Below are positions 1 through 7,098 of a stretch of 16,468 nt of DNA, piece by piece. Positions within the stretch are counted from its first letter, which is position 1; each line of letters begins with the position of its first letter. Source of the stretch: Armatimonadota bacterium (GTDB lineage Bacteria; Armatimonadota; UBA10988); assembly GCA_016183835.1 (NCBI GenBank), contig JACPDV010000179.1:1-16468 (forward strand). Reading direction: 5' to 3'. The notes under the pieces were generated by a model. It ran no database searches. It was not told the DNA's origin and worked only from the letters and a program-made list of their open reading frames with translations. A program made the position numbers and the translations under genes.

Positions 1-3000
1 GAGGAGCTGCCAGCCGCCCTCGGTGAACGGGTTGTATGAAACGAGCTGGAAGACCTTGAAGCTCGGGTAGCAGAACCGGAACAGGTCCACCCGGTGCGGC
101 GCCAGCGTGGGGTTGGCCCAGGTCACCGAGTAGCCCAGCGCGCCGTCCTGGTACTGCGAGTTGACGTCGTTGGGCGTCTCCTCGGTCAGCGTGGCGATGC
201 CCGCGGGCACGGCGGCGCGGATGGCCCGCGTCGTGTCGCGCTCGCCGCGGAGCGGCGACACCGGCACCGGGTGGCCGTGCTCGCGCGACCAGCACGTCTT
301 CCATGTGTTGATGAAGCCGTACTGGTCGATGTACATCCCGCTCGGCTGCAGCTCGCCGGCCACGCGGCGGTAGGTCTCGGCCTGGTGCCGGCGCCAGCCC
401 TCGGCCGCGGGGCACATCATGTGCTCCGTGGGCGCGCCGTCCCACAGCAGCGGCGTGCCGTCCTGCTTCCGGATGTCGTTCTGCGCCACGTGCTCGCGTC
501 CCCACACGCCCCGCTCGTCGCACAGGTAGCCCTCGATGTACAGCCCGATGGGCACGCCCATCGCCTGCGCCTCGGCGATTGCCGCACGCATGCCCGGCAG
601 CCCGCCCAGCTCGTCGTAGTGGTTGTAGTCGCCCACCCGGCCGTAGACGTGCGAGTCGCCGAAGTCGAAGATGTGCAGATAGTCGAGCCGGCCGAAGTAG
701 CCGCGGAACTGCTCGATGGTCTCCTTCATCCGCCACCGGCCGGCGGCCGCGTCATGCAGCGCCCCCCACGCGGTGGTCTGCTGGTAGTAGAAGGTCCGCT
801 CGAACCAGGGCTTGCGCGGCACCTGCGGGCGGTACCACGACTTCGCCCACTGGCGGTAGAGGCCCAACGCCCGCCGCCAGTCGCCCGCGTGTCCGCGGAG
901 GATGGTCGGCGCCGTCTCGATGGACCCGCCCGGCGCCACCTCGGCCGGCCAGTAGTCGATCTGCCAGCCGGCGCCGTGCTCGTCCTTGTCCAGCTCGTGC
1001 TGCCGGTAGAGGTCGTCGCGGTCGGCGGTGAGCAGCGCCACGCCGTAGCCGCGCCTGGGGTTGAACAGGTCGGCCACTTGCAGCGGGTACTCGCCGCCGT
1101 AGGCCTGGCTCTGGTGGGTGGCCAGGTTGGACACGATGCCGCCCTTGCAGGCCCACAGATACCAGGTCTCCGCCGCCGTGCCGAGCGTCACGCCGCGGAG
1201 GATGGGGAAGCGCACCTTCGGCACGATCGTTCCGGCGCCGGCGTTGCGGAGGCCCAGGCGCACTGAGAGGCCGTCCGGCGCGGCGCCGAGCCGCAGCTCG
1301 CCCGCCAGCGGCACCGCCGGGTCCGGGCTGGCGAACGGGATCCGCACCGTCGCCCCCGACCGCACCGGCGGCTGGAGAGTCACTCGTTCGGACGTAACCG
1401 CCACGTCGCCCACGCCCAGCGTGAAGAGTGGGCCGGGCGCCAGGCTCAGCGCGCCGCCACGCAGCTTCAGCCCGGTCACGCGCAGGCCCGCTCGAGTGGC
1501 GAGGGTCAGCTCGAGCAGACCGTCGTCGACCACCACCTGCCCCTGGTCGACACGCACCGCCGGCTTTGCCGCGGCGGCCCTCCAGGCGGGTGGGGTGGGC
1601 GGCAGACCCGGCACCGGCGGCTCGGCCGTAACCGGCTCGCCCTGGTTCAGCGTCACACCCGCCAGGGCAAGCCAGGCCGACTCCATGCGGTTGATCAGCT
1701 CGACCCGCCGCAGCTCGGCCCGGCGCAGGCCGGGCAGCGCGTAGACCGCCGCGCCGGACCGCACCTGGTGCGTCCCGCCGGCCACGCTCACCGGAAAGAT
1801 CTCGTCCGTCACGCCATCGGCGTAGACCACCGCCACTCTGAACCGCTCGGGCGTGTCGAAGCGGGTCATCGGCACCGGGTCGCCCATCCGTCCGGCGTCG
1901 CGGGCGGGCAGCCGCGCGGCCATCAGAAGATACAGCTCGGAGCCCTGCGCACCCACGGGCACGCTGGCGCGACGATCGATGTCGTCGGGCGTCACCACCC
2001 AGTCCGTGCCGGGGGCGAGCAGATCGAAGGGGATGCCGTGGACCGTCAGTTTGCCGGCGGGGAGCCAGGTGCGCAGCCCCATGCCCCGCAGCCGCAGCGC
2101 CGAGCGGCCGTCGGCGCGGGCGGAGAGGTCCACGGCGCGGAAGCGCTTCAGCCGCGACTGCCCCCACCCGGTCTGCAGGGGGAGGACGTCGCCGGCGTCG
2201 AGCAGCGGCCGGGTGGTGGAGAAGGAGACCCGGTCCAGCCAAAGGTCGCCGCGGACCGCTTGCGAGCTGACCTGGAGCGCGATCTCGCGGACGGCGAAGG
2301 GCGCGGCGAGTGGGGCGACCGCCACGTGCCAGGCACCGTCGCACTCGAGCTGCCCGAGCGGCAGCGGGCTGGCGTACTGGTCGGGCTTGCCGCCCGGCCC
2401 GCTGCCGAGCCACACGCTGTAGTCGCCCCACGGCGCGAGGCCGGAGGCGCGGTAGCGCAGGGCGATGAAGCCGTAGGGACGGAGGTCAACGGGCGGCGCG
2501 AGCGGGACGCTGAACTTCATCCCGCGGTCGGCGCCCTCGGCGTGGAGGTGGAGCAGCCCGGCCTCGGCTGCGGCGCCGAAAGTGGCGGCGTCGAGCGCGA
2601 GCCAGTCGGGTTCCGGCTTGGGCGGGGGCAGCTCGGCGAAGCGCAGCTCGAGGGGCGGCTCCTCCGGGCGGAGCGGAGGGTGAACGTCGGCGCCGCCGGG
2701 CGGCTCGTCGGCCGCGCGCCACCAGTCGAACGACAGCTCGGCGGGCTCGCCGGCGCACTCGAGCTCGGTCACCAGGGCCCGGACAGCACCCTGCGCGCCG
2801 GCCGCCTGGAGGTTCAGCGCGAGCGTGTGCCACTCACCGTCCTGCACCAGTTGGCCGGTGTTGATCAGCTCGCCGCCGCCCGCTCGCTGGTCGAATGCCC
2901 ACAGCGCGTAGCCGCCGGCCAGGTGCCGGGCGCGGTAACGCAGAACTAGGTACTCGACCCTCTCGGCGTCGAGCCCACGGAGGGGCAGCTCGAGCTTCAT

Positions 3001-3186
3001 GCCGCGTCCGGGCTCGTCGACGGCCAGGGTGAGCACGCCGTCGGCCGCGGTCACCTGCGGGCGCTGCGCGGGATTGGGGAGGAACCCGGGCCGCGCGATC
3101 CAGCCCGGGTCGGTGTCGAACTCGAGCGGCAGCGACGGGGCCGCGAGGCTCAGCAGAGGCAGCAGCGGGATGAGCAGCTCAAACAC
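1..3186 (-). CDS. Large secreted multidomain glycoside-hydrolase-like protein (DUF6259-like barrel), C-terminus cut by window edge
   Basis: This reading frame is open from a GTG at 3186 to the window edge (1062 codons, no stop seen). Residues 1-18 are hydrophobic and resemble a short signal peptide, but lack an N-terminal Lys/Arg. Two related beta-sandwich-like domains follow at about 20-165 and 194-324. Both contain an RGMK motif, an LRYRA motif and a DG-W-H motif, like carbohydrate-binding jelly rolls. A further beta-rich part covers about 325-780. A TIM-barrel-like region starts near 789 with FDFGDSHVYGR near 835 and GMYIDQYGF near 950; the Asp there is a candidate catalytic acid. The layout recalls the DUF6259 glycosidase-like family, but this is recognition by eye. 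The role is probably extracellular polysaccharide degradation. GTG was chosen because GGAGGG lies four bases upstream. It sits 63 bases after the prepilin stop, in the same frame, so cotranscription is possible. Confidence 0.7.
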   Translation of the reverse strand, partial: MFELLIPLLPLLSLAAPSLPLEFDTDPGWIARPGFLPNPAQRPQVTAADGVLTLAVDEPGRGMKLELPLRGLDAERVEYLVLRYRARHLAGGYALWAFDQRAGGGELINTGQLVQDGEWHTLALNLQAAGAQGAVRALVTELECAGEPAELSFDWWRAADEPPGGADVHPPLRPEEPPLELRFAELPPPKPEPDWLALDAATFGAAAEAGLLHLHAEGADRGMKFSVPLAPPVDLRPYGFIALRYRASGLAPWGDYSVWLGSGPGGKPDQYASPLPLGQLECDGAWHVAVAPLAAPFAVREIALQVSSQAVRGDLWLDRVSFSTTRPLLDAGDVLPLQTGWGQSRLKRFRAVDLSARADGRSALRLRGMGLRTWLPAGKLTVHGIPFDLLAPGTDWVVTPDDIDRRASVPVGAQGSELYLLMAARLPARDAGRMGDPVPMTRFDTPERFRVAVVYADGVTDEIFPVSVAGGTHQVRSGAAVYALPGLRRAELRRVELINRMESAWLALAGVTLNQGEPVTAEPPVPGLPPTPPAWRAAAAKPAVRVDQGQVVVDDGLLELTLATRAGLRVTGLKLRGGALSLAPGPLFTLGVGDVAVTSERVTLQPPVRSGATVRIPFASPDPAVPLAGELRLGAAPDGLSVRLGLRNAGAGTIVPKVRFPILRGVTLGTAAETWYLWACKGGIVSNLATHQSQAYGGEYPLQVADLFNPRRGYGVALLTADRDDLYRQHELDKDEHGAGWQIDYWPAEVAPGGSIETAPTILRGHAGDWRRALGLYRQWAKSWYRPQVPRKPWFERTFYYQQTTAWGALHDAAAGRWRMKETIEQFRGYFGRLDYLHIFDFGDSHVYGRVGDYNHYDELGGLPGMRAAIAEAQAMGVPIGLYIEGYLCDERGVWGREHVAQNDIRKQDGTPLLWDGAPTEHMMCPAAEGWRRHQAETYRRVAGELQPSGMYIDQYGFINTWKTCWSREHGHPVPVSPLRGERDTTRAIRAAVPAGIATLTEETPNDVNSQYQDGALGYSVTWANPTLAPHRVDLFRFCYPSFKVFQLVSYNPFTEGGWQLL

Positions 3187-3220
3187 ATCACCCTCCGGCG
3201 CGGCTGCGCCGGAGGGTGAT
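3187..3220 (-). promoter_or_regulatory. 15-bp perfect hairpin covering the ribosome-binding site of the glycosidase gene
   Basis: ATCACCCTCCGGCGC (3187-3201) pairs perfectly with GCGCCGGAGGGTGAT (3206-3220) around a four-base loop. On the minus strand the 3' arm carries GGAGGG, the likely Shine-Dalgarno sequence of the GTG at 3186, so the stem would hide it. There is no T-run after the stem, which argues against a simple intrinsic terminator. It could instead limit translation of the downstream gene relative to the prepilin, or stabilise the prepilin mRNA 3' end. The structure is seen in sequence; the function is inferred. Confidence 0.6.
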
Positions 3221-3249
3221 ACGCCGTCGCGAGGACAGGTCCTGGCAGG

Positions 3250-3900
3250 CTAGTTGGGCTTGAGGTTCCCGGCTCTGAAGTCGCCGACGATCTGCATGTC
3301 CTTCCACCACTTGACGTGCCCGTCGACGAAGACGAGATTGGCGCCCTCGTTGTGGCGCGGGTTCATGCGGGCGTACTTGGTGGCGCAGGCCGCCGTGGCG
3401 CCGAGGTCGGTGAACCCGATGCAGGTGTGCATGGGGGCCAGCCAGCCGGTGCCGTCGCTGTCGGCCATGGCCACGGTCTGGGCCGGATACTGAATCCTGG
3501 CCAGGTTCCGGTTGTCCAGCATCAGGCTCCACCCATAGCTGCGCGGCAGGGCCGGCACGAAAGCGTGGGTGGGTCCGTTGTTGTAGTCACGCCAGATGCC
3601 GAAGGTGCCGATGTTGCCGGCCGACGGGCAGCCCCAGAGCTGGGCGTTCTTGACGTACGGGTAGATGGAGACCGCCCAGCAGTTGGCGGTCGTCTGCCCG
3701 CAGTGGTCCACGGTCGTCTCATCGTAGTCCTGCATGTACGACATCAGGGCCAGGCCGAGCTGCTTGAGGTTGGACGAACAGCTACTTTGGCGCGCCTTCT
3801 CCCGGGCCTTGGCGAAGACCGGGAAGAGGATGGCCGCCAGGATCGCGATGATGGCGATGACGACCAGCAACTCGATCAGCGTGAACGCGTGCTTCCTCAC
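3250..3900 (-). CDS. Prepilin-like protein with N-terminal methylation motif and H-X9-DG C-terminal domain
   Basis: The protein has 216 residues. It begins [21 protein letters not shown], a class III signal in which a prepilin peptidase would cut between A5 and F6 and the mature Phe would be N-methylated. The hydrophobic helix runs from about 6 to 28, followed by KAREKARQ and [19 protein letters not shown], typical of the DUF1559/pseudopilin families that are abundant in Planctomycetes and Armatimonadetes. Near the end, H183 is followed by nine residues and then D193-G194, the H-X9-DG signature. A longer frame begins at 3993, but GTG 3900 is the convincing start: AAGGAG lies eight bases upstream and the prepilin signal starts there. 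Such proteins are often numerous per genome and tied to type II secretion-like or envelope structures; the exact role is unknown. Confidence 0.9.
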   Translation of the reverse strand: MRKHAFTLIELLVVIAIIAILAAILFPVFAKAREKARQSSCSSNLKQLGLALMSYMQDYDETTVDHCGQTTANCWAVSIYPYVKNAQLWGCPSAGNIGTFGIWRDYNNGPTHAFVPALPRSYGWSLMLDNRNLARIQYPAQTVAMADSDGTGWLAPMHTCIGFTDLGATAACATKYARMNPRHNEGANLVFVDGHVKWWKDMQIVGDFRAGNLKPN

Positions 3901-3964
3901 CGTGTTGGCTCCTTGGACCCGCAACGAGCAGACGTGCGCAACCGACGCGACAACTCCCGTGCCT

Positions 3965-3993
3965 ATGATGCGCCAACGCGCCGAGCGCTGCAA
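3965..3993 (-). promoter_or_regulatory. Possible sigma70-type promoter for the prepilin gene
   Basis: On the minus strand TTGCAG (3993-3988) is followed by 17 bases and CATCAT (3970-3965), about 65 bases before the GTG at 3900. The spacing is ideal, but the -10 matches only four of six consensus positions, so this is a weak candidate. Confidence 0.3.
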
Positions 3994-4035
3994 GCGGCCG
4001 ACCCATTGCGATTCGGTTGCGGCGGAGTAGGCGTG

Positions 4036-4052
4036 GCGAGGTCTTGCCTCGC
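4036..4052. repeat. Small palindrome GCGAGG-TCTTG-CCTCGC
   Basis: Two six-base arms at 4036-4041 and 4047-4052 enclose a five-base loop. It overlaps the -35 of the tRNA promoter. It resembles dispersed intergenic palindromes of GC-rich genomes, but only one copy is in the window, so repeat status is unproven. Confidence 0.35.
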
Positions 4053-4072
4053 GCCCCCGGGTGTGGTAGACT
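4044..4072 (+). promoter_or_regulatory. Sigma70-type promoter of the tRNA cluster
   Basis: TTGCCT (4044-4049), a 17-base spacer and TAGACT (4067-4072) give a good -35/-10 pair. Transcription would begin near 4079-4080, about ten bases before the first tRNA at 4091, as expected for a stable-RNA promoter. Confidence 0.6.
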
Positions 4073-4090
4073 GCTGCTGCTTGGCGGTCT

Positions 4091-4183
4091 GGAGAGGTGG
4101 CCGAGTGGCTGAAGGCAGCCGCCTGCTAAGCGGTTATAGTTGTGCAAAGACAGCTATCGCGGGTTCGAATCCCGCCCTCTCCG
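4091..4183 (+). tRNA. tRNA-Ser(GCT)
   Basis: The acceptor arms GGAGAGG (4091-4097) and CCTCTCC (4176-4182) pair fully, with discriminator G at 4183. The T-loop GGTTCGAATCC is standard. The anticodon loop reads CTGCTAA, giving GCT (decodes AGC/AGU). The long variable arm confirms the class II serine type. No CCA is encoded. Confidence 0.95.
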
Positions 4184-4189
4184 TAGCGC

Positions 4190-4261
4190 GCCCCCGTAGC
4201 TCAATGGATAGAGCTGCCGCGTCCTAAGCGGTAGGTCCAGGTTCGATTCCCGGCGGGGGTA
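4190..4261 (+). tRNA. tRNA-Arg(CCT)
   Basis: It begins six bases after the serine tRNA. Arms GCCCCCG and CGGGGGT close the acceptor, with a G-U at the terminal pair. The D arm is GCTC/GAGC. Anticodon stem GCCGC/GCGGT holds loop GTCCTAA, giving CCT (decodes AGG). The T stem CCAGG/CCCGG has one A-C mismatch. CCA is not encoded. Confidence 0.93.
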
Positions 4262-4262
4262 T

Positions 4263-4316
4263 CGGCGCTGGAACCTTGACAGACAGTCTGAGGGAGGTGG
4301 TGGGCGGGCAGCGCCG
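4263..4316 (+). other. Spacer between tRNA pairs with an 8-bp inverted repeat
   Basis: CGGCGCTG (4263-4270) is the exact reverse complement of CAGCGCCG (4309-4316), and a small palindrome CAGAC-A-GTCTG lies between them. The spacer could fold as a stem between the two Ser-Arg tRNA pairs, perhaps as a processing signal. It also holds a perfect -35 hexamer TTGACA (4276-4281) with no matching -10. Confidence 0.4.
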
Positions 4317-4320
4317 CAGT

Positions 4321-4406
4321 GGAGAGGTGTCCGAGTGGTTGATGGTGCCGCTCTCGAAAAGCGGTGTGCGTTGCACGCACCGTGGGTTCGAATCCCACCC
4401 TCTCCG
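4321..4406 (+). tRNA. tRNA-Ser(CGA)
   Basis: The acceptor arms GGAGAGG and CCTCTCC match those of the first serine tRNA, with discriminator G at 4406. Anticodon stem CCGCT/AGCGG encloses CTCGAAA, giving CGA (decodes UCG). The long variable arm GTGTGCGTTGCACGCAC is the class II serine feature. CCA is not encoded. Confidence 0.95.
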
Positions 4407-4411
4407 TCGTT

Positions 4412-4486
4412 GCCCCCGTAGCTCAGTGGATAGAGCGCAGGTCTCCGGAACCTGAGGCGTAGGTTCAATTCCTATCGAGGGCACCA
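4412..4486 (+). tRNA. tRNA-Arg(CCG)
   Basis: It starts five bases after the second serine tRNA. D arm GCTC/GAGC; anticodon stem CAGGT/ACCTG with loop CTCCGGA, giving CCG (decodes CGG). T stem GTAGG/CCTAT holds loop TTCAATT. The acceptor GCCCCCG/CGAGGGC has one C-A mismatch at the fifth pair. CCA follows at 4484-4486, the only one of the five tRNAs with an encoded CCA, though its last base also begins the terminator stem. Confidence 0.93.
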
Positions 4487-4520
4487 CGGGGCGCCATTCC
4501 TGGCGCCCCGTCACTATTTT
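4486..4520 (+). terminator. Intrinsic terminator of the four-tRNA unit
   Basis: ACGGGGCGCCA (4486-4496) and TGGCGCCCCGT (4501-4511) form an 11-bp stem with loop TTCC, followed by CACTATTTT. This is a textbook rho-independent shape directly after tRNA-Arg(CCG). It separates the first four tRNAs from the fifth. Confidence 0.75.
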
Positions 4521-4574
4521 GACGCCTGCCGGCCTGCCTCTTCTTGCCGGGGGTATTTTCACCATCTCCCGCCC

Positions 4575-4661
4575 GGAGGAGTGTCCGAGTGGCCAAAGGA
4601 GCACGATTGGAAATCGTGTGTGGGCGCAAGTCCACCGTGGGTTCGAATCCCACCTCCTCCG
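4575..4661 (+). tRNA. tRNA-Ser(GGA)
   Basis: Acceptor arms GGAGGAG (4575-4581) and CTCCTCC (4654-4660) pair, with discriminator G. Anticodon stem CACGA/TCGTG holds TTGGAAA, giving GGA (decodes UCC/UCU). The long variable arm is class II serine. It ends two bases before the SRP RNA, so the two are probably cut from one precursor. CCA is not encoded. Confidence 0.95.
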
Positions 4662-4663
4662 CT

Positions 4664-4934
<271 letters not shown>

Positions 4935-4958
4935 TCCTTTCGTCCGTGCCGATGTGCC

Positions 4959-6626
4959 ATGAGCTATGTCTGCCTGTTCCGCCTCTATCGGCCCACGCGG
5001 TTCGAGGACGTGTTCGGCCAGGAGCACGTCACTCGAACGCTTCAGAACGCCCTCCGCACAGGGCGCACCGCCCAGGCCTACCTCTTCACCGGGCCGCGCG
5101 GCGTCGGCAAGACCAGCGTCGCGCGGATCCTCGCCAAGGCGCTGAACTGCGACGCCGGGCCCACCCCCGAGCCCTGCGGCGAGTGCGAGAGCTGCCGCCG
5201 CATCGCCGCCGGCAACAGCCTCAGCGTGATCGAGATCGACGCCGCCAGCCACCGCAGCATCGACGACATCCGCTCACTCCGCGAAGACGTGCAGTTCTCG
5301 CCCACCGACGGCCGCATCAAGGTGTACATCCTCGACGAGGCGCACCAGATCACCGGCCCGGCCTTCGAGGCCTTCCTCAAGACCCTCGAAGAGCCGCCGG
5401 CCCACGCCATGTTCGTCCTCGCCACCACCGAGCCGCAGAAGATCCCCGCCACCATCCTCAGCCGCTGCCAGCGGTTCGACTTCCGGCGGGTGGCGGTGGA
5501 GGCCATCGTCGCCCGGCTGCGCCAGGTCACCGGCGCCGAGAGCCTCAACGTCGACGAGCCCGCGCTCTACGCGGTCGCCCGCGCGGCGGACGGCGGGCTC
5601 CGCGACGCGCTCAGCGTGCTCGACCAGATCGTCGCCTTCAGCGGTGCCACGGTCACCGCGCAGGACGTCGCCGAGGTGCTCGGCAGCCTCTCGGCCGAGG
5701 TCCGCTTCGCCCTCGGCGAGGTGCTCCTCGACCGCGACGTGCCGCGCGCCCTGGATTGGCTGGCCGAGCTGCTCGACGCCGGCCGCGACGCGCGCCAGAT
5801 CGTGGCCGAGGCCCTCGCCCACTGCCGCCTGCTCCTCCTCGCCCGTCTGCGCTGCGCACCGGACGAGCTGAAGGCGCTCCCCGACGACCTCCGCCGGCGG
5901 CTCGAGGCGCAGGCGGAGGGGTTCGAGCCTGACCGGCTGATGCAAGTGGTGGACGCCTGGGCCGCCTGCGACAAGCAGCTCCGCTGGCACCCGCAGCCGC
6001 GCATCCTGCTCGAGGTGACGCTCCTCGATCTGCTGCTCGAGACGCGGCCCCGGCCGGCCGTTTCCGATCCGGGCACCCCCTCCTTGCCAGGGAGGGAGCA
6101 GGGGGAGGTCCAGACCCGGCAAAGCGGCACGGGACCCCACTCCGGCCGTGGCAACGAGAGGGAGTCCGAAGACGCGCTCGAGGCTGCGCCCGCGCCCCGC
6201 CGGCCGGCCCGCGCCGTGCCGAAGCCGGAAGAGACGCCCGAGCAGCCCCTGGCGGACGGCGAGCCGCTGACCTTGGAGGCGGTGCGCGAGCGGATGCCGC
6301 GCTTCCTGTCGCTGATCCGCGAGGGCTGGCCGCCGCTGATGGCGCACCTGGTGCACGCCGAGCCGCTGGCGGTGGAGGGCGACGAGGTGGTATTCGGCTT
6401 CCACGGCTGGGAGGCGTCCCTGAACATCTGCCAGCAGGCCGAGCGGCGGAAGATCCTGGAAGAGACCTGGCGGCGGGTGCTGGGCCGGCCGGTGGTCTTC
6501 AAAGGGATGTTGGCCGAGGCGCCGCGTCCCGCCGCCGAAGCGCCCGCCGCCGACGTGTCCGACCTCGGCGAGGCGGTCTCGCTCGCGATGCAGACCTTCC
6601 CCGGCTCACGCGAGATCGACGGGTAG
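4959..6626 (+). CDS. dnaX: DNA polymerase III gamma/tau subunit (clamp-loader ATPase)
   Basis: The 555-residue protein is the motor of the clamp loader that places the sliding clamp on primed DNA. Walker A GPRGVGKT is at 45-52, zinc ligands are C64, C73, C76 and C79, the Walker B-type ILDEAH is at 124-129 and the SRC arginine-finger motif at 168-170. The AAA+ module and collar run to about 360, a low-complexity linker covers about 365-430, and a tau-type C-terminal domain follows. The start ATG lacks a clear Shine-Dalgarno sequence. No A-rich slippery site like that of E. coli dnaX was seen, so a shorter gamma form is not predicted. The linker DNA at 6075-6110 contains a palindromic insert-like stretch read in frame. 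ebfC and recR follow. Confidence 0.97.
   Translation: MSYVCLFRLYRPTRFEDVFGQEHVTRTLQNALRTGRTAQAYLFTGPRGVGKTSVARILAKALNCDAGPTPEPCGECESCRRIAAGNSLSVIEIDAASHRSIDDIRSLREDVQFSPTDGRIKVYILDEAHQITGPAFEAFLKTLEEPPAHAMFVLATTEPQKIPATILSRCQRFDFRRVAVEAIVARLRQVTGAESLNVDEPALYAVARAADGGLRDALSVLDQIVAFSGATVTAQDVAEVLGSLSAEVRFALGEVLLDRDVPRALDWLAELLDAGRDARQIVAEALAHCRLLLLARLRCAPDELKALPDDLRRRLEAQAEGFEPDRLMQVVDAWAACDKQLRWHPQPRILLEVTLLDLLLETRPRPAVSDPGTPSLPGREQGEVQTRQSGTGPHSGRGNERESEDALEAAPAPRRPARAVPKPEETPEQPLADGEPLTLEAVRERMPRFLSLIREGWPPLMAHLVHAEPLAVEGDEVVFGFHGWEASLNICQQAERRKILEETWRRVLGRPVVFKGMLAEAPRPAAEAPAADVSDLGEAVSLAMQTFPGSREIDG
6075..6110. repeat. Palindrome-bearing, repeat-like segment inside the dnaX linker
   Basis: CCCTCC (6078-6083) pairs with GGAGGG (6091-6096) around a seven-base loop, followed by a second G-rich run GGGGGAGG (6101-6108). 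The G-run-rich, codon-atypical look differs from the rest of dnaX and resembles short intergenic palindromic repeats. It encodes about TPSLPGREQGEVQ (residues 373-385) in the disordered linker, where an insertion could be tolerated. Confidence 0.35.
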
Positions 6627-6629
6627 GCC

Positions 6630-6694
6630 GTGGCATGGGCATCCTGCCCATGTCCGCAGACCAGACGGGACCATGGGCTGGAAGCCCATGCCAC
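6630..6694. repeat. Double-hairpin palindromic repeat (REP-like) between dnaX and ebfC
   Basis: The outer arms GTGGCATGGGC (6630-6640) and GCCCATGCCAC (6684-6694) are perfect reverse complements. Each arm also forms its own hairpin: CATGGGC-ATCCT-GCCCATG (6634-6652) and CATGGGC-TGGAA-GCCCATG (6672-6690). The element starts four bases after the dnaX stop. It has the layout of a REP/BIME-type dispersed element; only one copy is in the window. Confidence 0.65.
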
Positions 6695-6718
6695 CAACTG
6701 TACCGCCACCCACCGGGC

Positions 6719-6746
6719 TTGCCCCACGCCCGCCGTATGGTATCCT
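6719..6746 (+). promoter_or_regulatory. Possible promoter upstream of ebfC
   Basis: TTGCCC (6719-6724), a 16-base spacer and TATCCT (6741-6746) lie about 25 bases before the ebfC start. The match is moderate. A promoter here would let ebfC-recR-pdx be expressed independently of dnaX. Confidence 0.35.
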
Positions 6747-6771
6747 CTCCATTGCCGGCGGAGACCGCGCC

Positions 6772-7098
6772 ATGATGGGCAACCTGGGCAACCTGATGAA
6801 GCAGCTTCAGCAGGCGCAGCAGCGCGCCGAGGAGCTGCGCGGGCAGCTCGCCTCCGAGCGCTTCCAGGTGGACGCCGGCGGCGGGCTGGTGCGGATCATC
6901 GCCAGCGGGCTGGGTGAAGTCCTCGAGGTCCACGTCGACGGCGAGAAGCTGGGGCTCGCGGCGGACGAGCTGGAGCTCCTGCAGGACGCGCTGGTCGCCG
7001 CGCTGCAGCGGGTCAGCGAGCAGGCGCAGGAGAACAGCAAGGAGATGCTCCGCGACCTCACCGGCGACATCCCGCTGCCGCCGGGGATGGGGATCTAG
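6772..7098 (+). CDS. ebfC: YbaB/EbfC family nucleoid-associated DNA-binding protein
   Basis: The 108 residues match the usual family length. An N-terminal helix MGNLGNLMKQLQQAQ leads into a coiled segment, a central beta part (VRIIASGLGEVLEVHVD, about 40-56) and a C-terminal helix, ending in the typical LPPGMGI tail. EbfC dimers bind DNA as a tweezer-like nucleoid protein; the gene is almost always beside recR and dnaX. A longer frame opens at 6673 inside the palindromic repeat, but ATG 6772 has GGCGGAG (6757-6763) upstream and matches the family N-terminus. A second ATG at 6775 is also possible. Its TAG stop is immediately followed by the recR ATG, so the two are cotranslated. Confidence 0.93.
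   Translation: MMGNLGNLMKQLQQAQQRAEELRGQLASERFQVDAGGGLVRIIASGLGEVLEVHVDGEKLGLAADELELLQDALVAALQRVSEQAQENSKEMLRDLTGDIPLPPGMGI

Noticed and set aside
752..2431. A 559-codon minus-strand frame
   Set aside because: It is in a different frame from the gene with clear domain motifs, and its translation is Arg/Ala/Gly/Pro-rich without any motif.
94..2949. Long plus-strand open frames (94-1266, 1768-2949)
   Set aside because: They are antisense to the continuous minus-strand glycosidase frame, and their Arg/Gly/Val/Ala-rich translations show no recognisable motifs; this is typical of GC-rich shadow frames.
4276..4310. Promoter at TTGACA between the two tRNA pairs
   Set aside because: The -35 is perfect, but at 16-18 bases spacing only G-rich sequence is present, with no -10-like hexamer.
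6050..6250. Programmed frameshift site for a DnaX gamma form
   Set aside because: No A-rich slippery heptamer or similar site was found; the G-rich stretch in the linker is not a known slippery sequence.
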